From an uncultured Bacteroidota bacterium (GTDB taxonomy: Bacteria; Bacteroidota; Bacteroidia; Flavobacteriales; Flavobacteriaceae), in NCBI GenBank assembly GCA_902515405.1, contig CABXUS010000002.1, forward strand, positions 33,886 through 97,885: a stretch of 64,000 nt of DNA, in the 5' to 3' direction. The position numbers and the translations under genes are program-made. The stretch's first letter is position 1, and the number at the start of each line of letters is the position of its first letter. This document shows, piece by piece, positions 31,693 through 41,848 of the stretch. The notes under the pieces are model-generated. The model did no database searches and was not told the DNA's origin. It saw only the letters and a list, made by a program, of their open reading frames with translations.

Positions 31693-32799
31693 TTAATCAT
31701 ACAAAACTAGAGATGATTTTTTGTCAATTAAAGCTTTTTTTATTGCAAAAAGTGCTGGTTTAGGTCTTAACTGGTTATCAAATAAAAACCTGTTTTCATT
31801 TGTATGTTCACCAGGCCTATCAATCATTCCCCATGTATTAAAAGTAACAACACCATTGTTTCTTCTAGATATTAAAACCTTTATTACGTTTGAGTAAGCA
31901 GCTGCCTGTCTTTGGAGATCTTTATTTGATGGATTTTCTTTATTAATTCTGTAATCCATTTCCGTAACATGAAAATCTAACCCATTCCTATGAGACCAAT
32001 CAATAATGGAAGCAAAAAAATCAAGTTTTTCTTTGTTTAGTGCTAATGTTTCAAGGTCTTTAAGATGAGCTTGCCAACCTATTCCATTGACTCTAAAACC
32101 ATTTTCCTTTAAATATAATATAGTTTCAAGAACTCTTTTCCACATCAAAGGTTCCATTCCTCCATGTTGATTATAAACTAAACTAATATTTGGGGCATAT
32201 TTATTAGCAATTTCAAAGGCTTTAATTATGTATATTGGAATTCCATCATCATTTAATCCAATTTGAGTCCAAGGATTTTCCCATTTTTTAAATCCTGGTT
32301 TTTCTGCAAACCACTCCCCTTTCCTAGTGACTGTTTCATTTACAACATCCATCCATTTAACATGTGGATTATCATTGATTTTAATACATAAAGCAGTAAA
32401 AAATTCATTTAAATTTGTTAATAATTCTTGTTTTGTTCTATTATCATTTTTAGCCCACCAAGATGCCTGAGGGCTGACGGGTCCATGAATTCTCAATGTT
32501 ATATTATTATCATTAGCAAATTTTAAGTAATCGTCAAGCTTTGACCATCTCCATATACTAGGTTCAGGATGAATTTGAGCTTGCTTAGCACAATTTTCAG
32601 GCGTTGAGTAATTAAATTCATTTAGAAAAAGTTCCGAAATAGGAGTATTTAGTTGTTTGTGATTTAATGTTGCCCCAACAAAAAAAGAATCAATGCTATA
32701 ATTGTTTTCTTTTAAAATATTTTTAATTGAATATTTATCCTGGCTAAATGATAAAAAGAATCCAAATAATAATATTAAAATAGATTTCATAGATTCCAA
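31693..32799 (-). CDS. GH10 endo-1,4-beta-xylanase
   Basis: Acid/base WMDVVNETVT, nucleophile DFHVTEMDYR; N-terminal signal peptide. Confidence 0.93.
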   Translation of the reverse strand: MESMKSILILLFGFFLSFSQDKYSIKNILKENNYSIDSFFVGATLNHKQLNTPISELFLNEFNYSTPENCAKQAQIHPEPSIWRWSKLDDYLKFANDNNITLRIHGPVSPQASWWAKNDNRTKQELLTNLNEFFTALCIKINDNPHVKWMDVVNETVTRKGEWFAEKPGFKKWENPWTQIGLNDDGIPIYIIKAFEIANKYAPNISLVYNQHGGMEPLMWKRVLETILYLKENGFRVNGIGWQAHLKDLETLALNKEKLDFFASIIDWSHRNGLDFHVTEMDYRINKENPSNKDLQRQAAAYSNVIKVLISRRNNGVVTFNTWGMIDRPGEHTNENRFLFDNQLRPKPALFAIKKALIDKKSSLVLYD

Positions 32800-32800
32800 T

Positions 32801-34480
32801 TTAAAAGAATATTGGTGAAAAGAATATTAAAATACCAATAACAATTAGAACTAAAACAACTGAAAGAACAATATCTATTGTTGAATATGAATTATCTGCA
32901 TTTAACCTATCTTGGGCTGATAAAGTACCATAAGATAAACCTCGAATTTTTTGATAATCTGGTTCAGAGGTTAAAATAGATACTGAAATACATAAAATAA
33001 CAGAAAATAAGAACATCCAAATTGCCATATAAGAAAAATTAATAGAAGCAAATTCAAATAAAAAACCACTATCTATTATTCCTTCATTTGTTGCAATCTC
33101 TGAACCTAATCTTAATACAAGCAAAAACAAACCACTGAAAAGAGTAACAATAGCAGCTTGAGAATTAACTCTTTTCCATATTATTCCAAGTAGAAAAACA
33201 GTTGTTACAGGTGGTGCTATATAAGCTTGAACATTTTGAAGGTACTGATACATTACTCCACCTCCAATTTTTTCCATAATTGGAATCCAAGCAATTCCTA
33301 ATATCACAATTACTACAGTTGCGATTTTACCCACATTAACTAAGTATTGTTCAGATTTTTCAGGACTGATTTGTTTGTAAATATCAATTGTAAAAATTGT
33401 TGAGCAGGAATTAAAAACAGATGCCAAAGAACTCATTAATGCAGCCATTAATCCACCTGCTACAAGTCCTTTTAATCCTACTGGCAATAATGTAGTTACC
33501 AACATAGGAAAGGCCCTGTCAGCTCTTTCTAAGCCAGTTTCAGGGTCTATAACACTAAAAATTTCAGGGTTTTGTATAGTTAATGCATATGCAATTATTC
33601 CGGGTACAAGAAAAATAAGAATTGGTAATAGTTTTAGATAAGCACCAAAAATAGCCCCTCTTCTACCAATAGTTATGTTATTTGCAGCTAAAGTTCTTTG
33701 AACAATATACTGATCTGTACACCAATACCATATACCTACAATAGTACCTCCAAAAAGTAGTCCTGCCCATGGAAATTCTGGATCATCCCAAGGTCTCCAC
33801 ATATTAAAATGTTCAGGGCTAACTTCAGTTACAGTCTTTGTTAACTGATTCCATCCTCCAACTTCTTGAAAACCTAAATAAGTAATAATAATAGATCCAG
33901 CAATTAAAACAACAGTTTGTAATGTCTCGGTATAAACAACAGCTTTTAATCCTCCAACTATTGTATAGATTCCAGTAAATACAACTATTCCAATTGCTCC
34001 AACCCAAAAATCTAAATTTAATAGCTCAGATACAACAATTCCCCCAGCATAAATAGTAACCGAAACTTTGGTTATAACATAGGCAAATAAAGAAAAAACT
34101 GAAAGAAACCACCTTGATCTACTATCAAACCTTTTTTCCAAAAATTCAGGCATTGTAAATGCTCCACTTCTTATATAAAAAGGCAAAAACAACCAACCCA
34201 GTAAAAGAACGATCCATGCATGTAACTCATAATGTGCCAATGGAGTTCCAGATGAAAAACCAGTACCAGCAAGACCAACAACATGTTCTGATCCTATGTT
34301 AGATGCAAAAATTGATGCTCCAATTACAAACCATCCAACATTTCTTCCTGCAAGAAAATAATCTTCTGTATTTTTATTTCTCTGTAGAGCTACCCAAATT
34401 GCCACTCCAATTAGAATAGCAAAATAAATTCCTAAAACTACCCAATCTAATCCCTCAAATATTGATTTTGTTGCTTCCAT
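32801..34480 (-). CDS. Sodium:solute symporter (SSS/SGLT family), likely xylose
   Basis: Multi-TM, EDYFLAGRNVGWFVIGASIFASNIGSEHVVGLAG; between xylA and GH10. Confidence 0.92.
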   Translation of the reverse strand: MEATKSIFEGLDWVVLGIYFAILIGVAIWVALQRNKNTEDYFLAGRNVGWFVIGASIFASNIGSEHVVGLAGTGFSSGTPLAHYELHAWIVLLLGWLFLPFYIRSGAFTMPEFLEKRFDSRSRWFLSVFSLFAYVITKVSVTIYAGGIVVSELLNLDFWVGAIGIVVFTGIYTIVGGLKAVVYTETLQTVVLIAGSIIITYLGFQEVGGWNQLTKTVTEVSPEHFNMWRPWDDPEFPWAGLLFGGTIVGIWYWCTDQYIVQRTLAANNITIGRRGAIFGAYLKLLPILIFLVPGIIAYALTIQNPEIFSVIDPETGLERADRAFPMLVTTLLPVGLKGLVAGGLMAALMSSLASVFNSCSTIFTIDIYKQISPEKSEQYLVNVGKIATVVIVILGIAWIPIMEKIGGGVMYQYLQNVQAYIAPPVTTVFLLGIIWKRVNSQAAIVTLFSGLFLLVLRLGSEIATNEGIIDSGFLFEFASINFSYMAIWMFLFSVILCISVSILTSEPDYQKIRGLSYGTLSAQDRLNADNSYSTIDIVLSVVLVLIVIGILIFFSPIFF

Positions 34481-34483
34481 AAT

Positions 34484-35812
34484 TTATTTTATATAATTAA
34501 ATAATATGTTTTCTATTAGTTCTTGTTTACCACTTTTTAAATCTAATTTACCATTAAATTTTGCCAATTTATATAAGTCATCTAAACTTAATTTACCCTC
34601 TTCAAACTTCTTTCCATCTCCAGAGTCAAAACTTTTATATCTTTTATTGAGCATATCAACCAAAGGAGAATCAGTCAGTAACTTATCAGCAATAAGTAAA
34701 GCTCTTGCAAAAGTATCTGCACCTCCAATGTGAGCTAAGAACAAGTCTTCTAAATCAGTGGAATTTCTTCTAAGCTTAGCGTCAAAATTTACACCACCAC
34801 CTTTTAATCCACCGACTTTTAAAAAAACTAACATGGCCTCTGTTGTTTCCTGGATATTAATAGGAAATTGGTCAGTATCCCAGCCATTTTGGTAATCTCC
34901 TCTGTTTGCATCAATACTACCTAGCATACCGGAATTGGCAGCTACAGTTAGCTCATGTTGAAAAGTATGCTGAGCTAAAGTGGCGTGATTTACCTCAATA
35001 TTAATCTTAAAATCTTTATCTAACTCATATTCTTTAAGAAAACCAATTGATGTAGCAGTATCAAAATCATATTGATGTTTAGATGGTTCCATTGGCTTTG
35101 GTTCAATAAAAAATGTACCATTGAATCCTTTTGACCTAGCATAGTCTCTACACATTTTTAAAAATTGAGCCATATGATCAAGTTCTCTGCCCATATCAGT
35201 ATTTAGTAAAGACATGTAACCTTCTCTTCCACCCCAAAAAACATAATTCTCTCCCTCAAGTGCAATTGTAGCATCTAATGCTAATTTAATTTGACCTCCC
35301 GCTCTTGAAACTACATCAAAATCTGGGTTAGTTGCAGCCCCATTCATATAATGTGGATTTGAAAAACAATTTGCAGTTCCCCATAATAGTTTAATACCAG
35401 ACTCTTGTTTTTTCTTTTTAATATACTCCGTTATATAAAGTAACCTCTCTTCAGACTCTGAAAAGGTACTGGCCTCCTGAATCAAATCAAAATCATGAAA
35501 ACAAAAATAATCAAATCCCATTTTAGATATAAATTCAAAAGCTGCATCTGCTTTATCTTTTGCAGATTGAAAAGGGTCATTTGACTTATCCCATGGAAAA
35601 CTTTGTGTGCCAGATCCGAATGGATCTGCTCCTTGTCCACAGAAAGAATGCCAGTAAGCAACTGCAAACTTAAAGTGTTCTTTCATAGTTTTACCAGCGA
35701 CCAATTTATCTGGGTTGTAATATTTAAAAGCAAAAGGGTTTTTGGATTCTGTTCCTTCGTAATTAACTTTATTAATTCCTTTAAAAAACTCTTTATTTCC
35801 AATTGTTACCAT
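34484..35812 (-). CDS. xylA: Xylose isomerase
   Basis: FCFHDFDLI, VFWGGREGYMSLLNTD, FFIEPKPMEPSKHQYDFD. Confidence 0.98.
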   Translation of the reverse strand: MVTIGNKEFFKGINKVNYEGTESKNPFAFKYYNPDKLVAGKTMKEHFKFAVAYWHSFCGQGADPFGSGTQSFPWDKSNDPFQSAKDKADAAFEFISKMGFDYFCFHDFDLIQEASTFSESEERLLYITEYIKKKKQESGIKLLWGTANCFSNPHYMNGAATNPDFDVVSRAGGQIKLALDATIALEGENYVFWGGREGYMSLLNTDMGRELDHMAQFLKMCRDYARSKGFNGTFFIEPKPMEPSKHQYDFDTATSIGFLKEYELDKDFKINIEVNHATLAQHTFQHELTVAANSGMLGSIDANRGDYQNGWDTDQFPINIQETTEAMLVFLKVGGLKGGGVNFDAKLRRNSTDLEDLFLAHIGGADTFARALLIADKLLTDSPLVDMLNKRYKSFDSGDGKKFEEGKLSLDDLYKLAKFNGKLDLKSGKQELIENILFNYIK

Positions 35813-35818
35813 AATATG

Positions 35819-37297
35819 TTAGTTTATAATTTTTAATAGATTTTCTTTCCACAAATTGTAGGCATCTTTGTAAGAGGATTTATTATTTTCAGGTTCAAAT
35901 GATTTGACGTAATCATTTTTAGTTGTTTTTTGTGAATATGACTTAAAATTTTTTGTATTGTAACCAGCTGCTCTTGCGGCACCGTAAGCCCCTGTTGTAT
36001 CATAAATTTCTATCTCTCTTTCTAAGACTGTTGATATTGTATTAGAAAAGATTTCAGAACGAAATAAATTATCATTTCCAGCTCTTACTAATTTGGGTGT
36101 AAAATTATCATTAATTAAGATTTCCATTCCATATATAAATGAAAATGCAATTCCCTCAAGTGATGCTCTATACAAATGTTCTTTTGAGTGTCTATTAAGA
36201 TTAAGGTTTTTTAAACATGTTCCAATATTTTTATTATTGAACATTCTTTCACTACCATTTCCAAAAGGATAAACAAGCAAACCATTAGAACCTACTTTGA
36301 CTTCACTTGCAAGATTATTCATTTCATCATATTCTCTTGCCGAAGTTAGGTTTTTTAACCACTTATATTGAATTCCTGCTCCGTTTATACATAAAAGTTT
36401 ACCAATCAACTTATTAGAATTAGAATAATTTACATGTGCAAAATTATTTAAGCGTAGCGATTCCTTAGATTTAATACTGTCTGTTAAAGCATATAATACA
36501 CCAGAAGTTCCTCCAGTTGCAGCTACTTCTCCAATATTCAATACATTTAAAGTCATAGCATTGTTTGGTTGATCTCCTGCTCTATATTTTATTGGTGTTC
36601 CTTTTTCAAGTCCAGTTTCTTTAGATCCAATGTAAGAAACGTAGCATTGATCACTAAAGTTTTCTACAATATCAGGTATTAAATCATTATCAATATTATA
36701 GTAATCTAGAAGCCAATTAGCAGTTTTATTTTCTTTGAAATCCCAGAACATACCCTCGGAAAGGCCAGTTATTGTTGATGAAATATCTCCTGAAAGCTTG
36801 TAGGAAATATAATCACCTGGTAATAAAAATTTATAAATTTTCTGGTATAAATCAGGTTCATTTCTTTTTACCCACGCAAGTTTAGATGCTGTAAAATTGC
36901 CAGGAGAATTTAATAAATGATTAGAACATTTATCTGATCCAATTTCATTAAAAGCTTTATTGCCAATTTCAACAGCTCTCCCATCACACCAAATTATAGA
37001 ATTTCTTAAAGATTTTCCATTTTTATCAATAACAACTAAGCCATGCATTTGATATGAAATACCCACACCAATAATATCCTTAGAACGAATTTGACTTTCA
37101 TTAATTATTCTTTTTGTTCCTGAACATATTAAATCCCACCAGTAATCAGGATCTTGTTCAGCCCATCCATTTGACTTTGAAATAATATCCATTTCATTTT
37201 TTGGCTCTTGAATCAAGTTAACTTTCTCACCAGATTCTGCATTAGTTAATGCAATCTTGAGTGAAGAACTACCTAAATCATAGCCTATGTAATACAT
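35819..37297 (-). CDS. xylB: Xylulokinase (FGGY)
   Basis: [37 protein letters not shown]-like AGDQPNNAM, adjacent to xylA. Confidence 0.93.
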   Translation of the reverse strand: MYYIGYDLGSSSLKIALTNAESGEKVNLIQEPKNEMDIISKSNGWAEQDPDYWWDLICSGTKRIINESQIRSKDIIGVGISYQMHGLVVIDKNGKSLRNSIIWCDGRAVEIGNKAFNEIGSDKCSNHLLNSPGNFTASKLAWVKRNEPDLYQKIYKFLLPGDYISYKLSGDISSTITGLSEGMFWDFKENKTANWLLDYYNIDNDLIPDIVENFSDQCYVSYIGSKETGLEKGTPIKYRAGDQPNNAMTLNVLNIGEVAATGGTSGVLYALTDSIKSKESLRLNNFAHVNYSNSNKLIGKLLCINGAGIQYKWLKNLTSAREYDEMNNLASEVKVGSNGLLVYPFGNGSERMFNNKNIGTCLKNLNLNRHSKEHLYRASLEGIAFSFIYGMEILINDNFTPKLVRAGNDNLFRSEIFSNTISTVLEREIEIYDTTGAYGAARAAGYNTKNFKSYSQKTTKNDYVKSFEPENNKSSYKDAYNLWKENLLKIIN

Positions 37298-37302
37298 AAT
37301 AT

Positions 37303-38346
37303 TTATTCTATTATTGTATTTATAGTTTCTATAGAACCATCTTCTTTATGAAACATCTCAGTATATTTTACATTTCTCAAAAAATCTTTTCCTGAAATTT
37401 GAGTATCATGGTAAAAGAAATACCATTTATTATCAACTTCCAATGTTGAGTGATGGTTTGTCCACCCTTGGACAGGGTTATTCATAATTCCTTGGTAAAC
37501 AAAAGGTCCATAAGGGTTGTCACTTGTAGCATATACAATGAGATGAGTATTTCCGGTCGAATAACTTAAATAATATATACCATCTTTTTTGTGAACCCAT
37601 GCTGCTTCAAAAAATCGTCTTTCATGATCTTTTGTTAAAATTGGCATGCCTTCCTTATCAATAATTCTAACTGGTTTTGGTTCTTCAGCAAAACTTACCA
37701 TATCATCAGACATTAAAGCAATTCTTGGTGAAATTGCTGGACTATTAGGTATGCCATTATCTTGAGTTTCACAACCTGATGGTGTGTACTGATTGTTTTC
37801 ATCCCATCGTTGTAATTGACCTCCCCAAATACCTCCTATATACATGTAATATTTTCCGTCATCATCTTTATACACACTTGGATCCATGCTGTAGCTTCCC
37901 TCAATAGGATCTTTCTTAGATTTAAAAGGACCCTCAGGTTTGTTTGAGACTGCTACTCCAATTTTAAAAATATCTTCTTTATCTTTTGTAGGAAAATATA
38001 AGTAATATTTTCCATCTTTTTCAGCAGCATCTGGTGCCCAAAATTGTCTTTTAGCCCAGGGAACATCATTTAAGTCAAGTGCGACGTCGTGAATCGTCAC
38101 AGGTCCTCCAATAGAATCCATTGACAAAACCCTGTAATCTCTCATAGCATATTGGCTACCACAATCATCATATAATGGATCTTTTTCAATTATATCGTGA
38201 GAGGGATAAATGTAAATTTTTCCATTGAATAAATGCGCAGATGGATCAGCAGTGAAAATTTCCGAAACTAAGGGGTCATTTAAAAAATTTTTTTGGCAAT
38301 AAGAAAATGATGTAAAGATTAGTAATAGAATTATTATTTTTTTCAT
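37303..38346 (-). CDS. GH43 family glycoside hydrolase (beta-xylosidase/arabinofuranosidase-like)
   Basis: [57 protein letters not shown]. Confidence 0.9.
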   Translation of the reverse strand: MKKIIILLLIFTSFSYCQKNFLNDPLVSEIFTADPSAHLFNGKIYIYPSHDIIEKDPLYDDCGSQYAMRDYRVLSMDSIGGPVTIHDVALDLNDVPWAKRQFWAPDAAEKDGKYYLYFPTKDKEDIFKIGVAVSNKPEGPFKSKKDPIEGSYSMDPSVYKDDDGKYYMYIGGIWGGQLQRWDENNQYTPSGCETQDNGIPNSPAISPRIALMSDDMVSFAEEPKPVRIIDKEGMPILTKDHERRFFEAAWVHKKDGIYYLSYSTGNTHLIVYATSDNPYGPFVYQGIMNNPVQGWTNHHSTLEVDNKWYFFYHDTQISGKDFLRNVKYTEMFHKEDGSIETINTIIE

Positions 38347-39818
38347 TTTATAAATATTTTATTTTCTGAGAAATCTCTCATGTTTTTAAGTTTTCTTGAA
38401 TACTTTTCAACAATATTTTTATTTTCTGGATAATGTGAAATATTAATTGACTGATTTTTATCATTTTTCATATCAAATAACATTTTTTGCGTAACAATAA
38501 TTTTAGTTCCAGAAACATGTGTTTTCGCCCCATATTTATTCTTTCGTGTCTCTGGATAATAAAGAATCTCGTGATATGAGTATTCTTTATCTTGAACAAC
38601 CTCTCTAAACTGATATCTACTGTAAATTTGGTCTTTAAAATCTAGATTTGGGTTTTTTAATAATTGAACAAAACTTTTACCGTGAATGTAATCAGGAGGA
38701 TTTAATCCAGCAAGTTCACTAATAGTAGGGTATATATCTACATATTCAACCAATGCATCAGATTTCACATTTGATTTCATACCTGGTGAAGAAACAATTA
38801 ATGGGACATGAATTGCTTCTTGAAATGTATGATGTTTACACCAAAAACCATGTTCGCCTAGAAAAAAACCGTGATCACTCCAAAATACAATTGTGGTATT
38901 TTCTCTCAGATCAAGATCATCAAGAGCATTAATTAATTTACCAAGCATTGCGTCCATATAGCTTACACTTGCATAATATGACTTAATTAAATCCTTTTCC
39001 ATTTGAGCTGATACAGGGCCATTTTGGGGAATGTCTAAATAAGCGTTTCTTAACTCAGACCATTGATGATTAGCTCGTGATGGAGCGTTAATTGGAATAT
39101 CTCTTAGATTAGAATAGACAATATCATCATCACTGTACAGATCACCATATTTTTGTGGCTGGATAAAAGGTAAATGTGTGGAAATATAACCAACTGCCAG
39201 AAAAAAAGGATCACCTGACTTTTTAAAATTGCTGAGTGTTTTAATTGCATAATCAGTCAATTTGCCATCATTATAGGCATCGTCACTAACATTTGCATAT
39301 TCAAAAGCTGGACCTTTCAATTTACCATTTGATGGGTGACGTTCGTTTCTATCTTTTATAGATTTTATAGATTTAGGATTTTGATATCCAGTAAAATTTT
39401 GAAATGATTTGTGAATATCCCATTCATCAATATTATCTCTTGAATTATGATATATCTTTCCAAGAGATGCTGTTTTATATCCATTTTTTCTAAAAAGTTT
39501 TGCAAGTGTTACTGCTTTAGGTAAATCTTCATCAGCTCTTGAATAATATCTATAAAATCGAGAGTTATTTCCCCTTACTCCAGTTAAAATACTTGCTCTG
39601 CTAGCACCACAAACAGCAACATTTGTATAAGCTTGATTAAATTGAACACCTTCTCTCGCCAACTTATCAATATTTGGTGTTATCATCTGATCATAACCAT
39701 ATGAATTAATTAGAGGTCTTAAATCATCAACGCCAATAAATAATATGTTTTGCTTTTTCTCTTGTGAAAATGATGATAACCATAAAAAAAGAAACACATA
39801 GAATAGTCTAAAATTCAT
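38343..39818 (-). CDS. Type I sulfatase (iduronate-2-sulfatase-like), Cys-type
   Basis: NILFIGVDDLRPLINSYG; VCGASRASILTG formylglycine motif; ATGA overlap with GH43 gene. Confidence 0.93.
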   Translation of the reverse strand: MNFRLFYVFLFLWLSSFSQEKKQNILFIGVDDLRPLINSYGYDQMITPNIDKLAREGVQFNQAYTNVAVCGASRASILTGVRGNNSRFYRYYSRADEDLPKAVTLAKLFRKNGYKTASLGKIYHNSRDNIDEWDIHKSFQNFTGYQNPKSIKSIKDRNERHPSNGKLKGPAFEYANVSDDAYNDGKLTDYAIKTLSNFKKSGDPFFLAVGYISTHLPFIQPQKYGDLYSDDDIVYSNLRDIPINAPSRANHQWSELRNAYLDIPQNGPVSAQMEKDLIKSYYASVSYMDAMLGKLINALDDLDLRENTTIVFWSDHGFFLGEHGFWCKHHTFQEAIHVPLIVSSPGMKSNVKSDALVEYVDIYPTISELAGLNPPDYIHGKSFVQLLKNPNLDFKDQIYSRYQFREVVQDKEYSYHEILYYPETRKNKYGAKTHVSGTKIIVTQKMLFDMKNDKNQSINISHYPENKNIVEKYSRKLKNMRDFSENKIFIK

Positions 39819-39845
39819 TTAATTTGTTTTAAATTGAATTAAAAA

Positions 39846-39864
39846 AGGAGGACTTCATCCTCCT
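39846..39864 (-). terminator. Intra-PUL rho-independent terminator (minus strand)
   Basis: AGGAGGA-cttca-TCCTCCT, followed on the minus strand by a T-run; lies between the 113-aa gene and sulfatase. Confidence 0.8.
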
Positions 39865-39888
39865 ATTATGTTTACAAATAAAAATAAC

Positions 39889-40230
39889 TTACTGTTTTCT
39901 TGCCTCATTAGCTACTTTTAAAAGCTCTTGAGCTAACTTATTACCAAATCTTTTTGTAAGTTTTTCTTTAATATTATTGTAACCAACTCTATAAATTGCC
40001 TTTTTTTCTTCAGCTGAAGATGCACCACTTTGTTTAATACTATTTGCATTTTCAACAATTTGAGCTAATTGAACTTTACTAAAAAAAATAGCATCTTTTT
40101 CATTTAGATTCATTTTTTCAATTACATAATTTGATATTTTATCCGCGTTTTTTTGTTGCCATTTAGTAGCATTTTGAGAAAATGTAAAAAGTGGCAAAGT
40201 CAGAAATATTATAAATAAAATCTTTTTCAT
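39889..40230 (-). CDS. Small secreted helical protein of unknown function
   Basis: Signal peptide MKKILFIIFLTLPLFTFSQ then a charged helical region; follows susD. Confidence 0.7.
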   Translation of the reverse strand: MKKILFIIFLTLPLFTFSQNATKWQQKNADKISNYVIEKMNLNEKDAIFFSKVQLAQIVENANSIKQSGASSAEEKKAIYRVGYNNIKEKLTKRFGNKLAQELLKVANEARKQ

Positions 40231-40234
40231 ATTA

Positions 40235-41818
40235 TTAATTTATTAATTCGTTAGTATTAATTTCACTAAGTGGAATAGCAAGTTTCATTATTTCAGCTTG
40301 ATTAGTTGAAAAGGGAACTTCTCTATTTGCCGCATATTTTTTAGCACCAACGGCAACTTTTGTTGTACCAATAGCATTGTTGTGAGGTAAAATTGTATTG
40401 TCTAAAAAATATTGCATTCCTCTTCTTCTTACATGAAAAGAATCTTGCCCCTCACCGATTAATTCAATTTTATACTCATTCATAATAGCATCTCTGAAAG
40501 AAGCTTGTCCATTACTAAATTCAGCTCTAACTGGTACACCAGCTCTATCAAGAACTGGCTGTAAATATGTCATTTGCTGGCCATTACCTAATTCATTAGA
40601 TATCTCAGCTAACATTAATAAAAGTTCTGCATATCTCATATCAACAATATTTTGACTATTAAATTGATTTTTATGAGATCTATCTTTTTCTGTCCATTTA
40701 AATAAATATGGGTGAGAATTTCCAAAGTTACTTCTCCAAGTTGCTGAGGGATATGTTCTAACCCTTGCAGCTGGTTTGTCGTATCTAAAATAATCATATA
40801 AATAGGTTGCCGCATATCTTTTATCAGGCATGGTATTTAGATTATTTGGATTGTAGGTTAAGCCACCACCGTATGTTTTTAAGTGATTGTCATGTTGAAA
40901 TGCTGTAACTCTAAACCAGCCAAAATGTTGTCCAGCTTTATATTTCCACGGTGTAAAATTTCTTCCCATTTGAGAATTTGTTGCATCCTGTGAAATTTGT
41001 AATTCAAAGATAGACTCTGATGAATTTTCGCCTTCCACTGTGAATAAACTACCAAAATCAGATACAAGTGAATATTGTCCATAAGCTTTTATACCTTCAT
41101 CATATGCCATTGTCCAATAATCCATTGACCCACCAGAGGTTTGAAGACTTGCATTTGTGGCAATTGCCATATAAATTTTAGACAATAACATATTAGCGGC
41201 ATATTGTTTAGGATATCCGACACCGGCATTTCCATTCATTAAACTTGAAGCCATTTGAAGGTCAGATATAATTTGACTGTAAATATCTATTTCAGGAGAC
41301 AAAGCTTTATTAGTATTCCCTTGAGTTGGTAAGTCTGTCCATAAAGGAAGATCACCCCAAAGTGTAACTAATCTAAAATATGACCATGCTCTTACAAAAT
41401 ATGCGTGTCCAGCAACATCATTAAAAGCAACTTCGTCTTGACTTTGAGGGTCTGAAAACGTATTTACATGAGTAATAACTCCATTGGCTCTTGCAATAGT
41501 TTGGTATAATCCTTGCCACAAAAATTCAGCATCAAGGTGATACCCAGGTTTTAAAGAACACAATGTAGTCATATCTCTTGTATTGATTCTGTTTCCACCT
41601 TTGCCAGTATACATTAATCCTGAAAATAGATTTTCAATAAATAAGCGTCTTTCCTGATTATCATATGAAGTAATAGATTGATATATACCATCTCTAGCTG
41701 CCTCAGCACTTTGAACTTCTTGATATAAATTTTCAAGAAGAAAAGGAGGATTTTCTTCCAATTCACATGATATTGAAAACAACATTGGAATTATTAGAAA
41801 GTATTTTAAGTATTTCAT
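40235..41818 (-). CDS. susD: SusD/RagB family lipoprotein (start possibly 41845)
   Basis: MKYLKYFLIIPMLFSISC lipobox; SusD features (YFRLVTLWGDLPLWT, RYAELLLMLAEISNELGN). Confidence 0.93.
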   Translation of the reverse strand: MKYLKYFLIIPMLFSISCELEENPPFLLENLYQEVQSAEAARDGIYQSITSYDNQERRLFIENLFSGLMYTGKGGNRINTRDMTTLCSLKPGYHLDAEFLWQGLYQTIARANGVITHVNTFSDPQSQDEVAFNDVAGHAYFVRAWSYFRLVTLWGDLPLWTDLPTQGNTNKALSPEIDIYSQIISDLQMASSLMNGNAGVGYPKQYAANMLLSKIYMAIATNASLQTSGGSMDYWTMAYDEGIKAYGQYSLVSDFGSLFTVEGENSSESIFELQISQDATNSQMGRNFTPWKYKAGQHFGWFRVTAFQHDNHLKTYGGGLTYNPNNLNTMPDKRYAATYLYDYFRYDKPAARVRTYPSATWRSNFGNSHPYLFKWTEKDRSHKNQFNSQNIVDMRYAELLLMLAEISNELGNGQQMTYLQPVLDRAGVPVRAEFSNGQASFRDAIMNEYKIELIGEGQDSFHVRRRGMQYFLDNTILPHNNAIGTTKVAVGAKKYAANREVPFSTNQAEIMKLAIPLSEINTNELIN

Positions 41819-41848
41819 TTTATATATTGATTTTAAGTATTTCATTTT

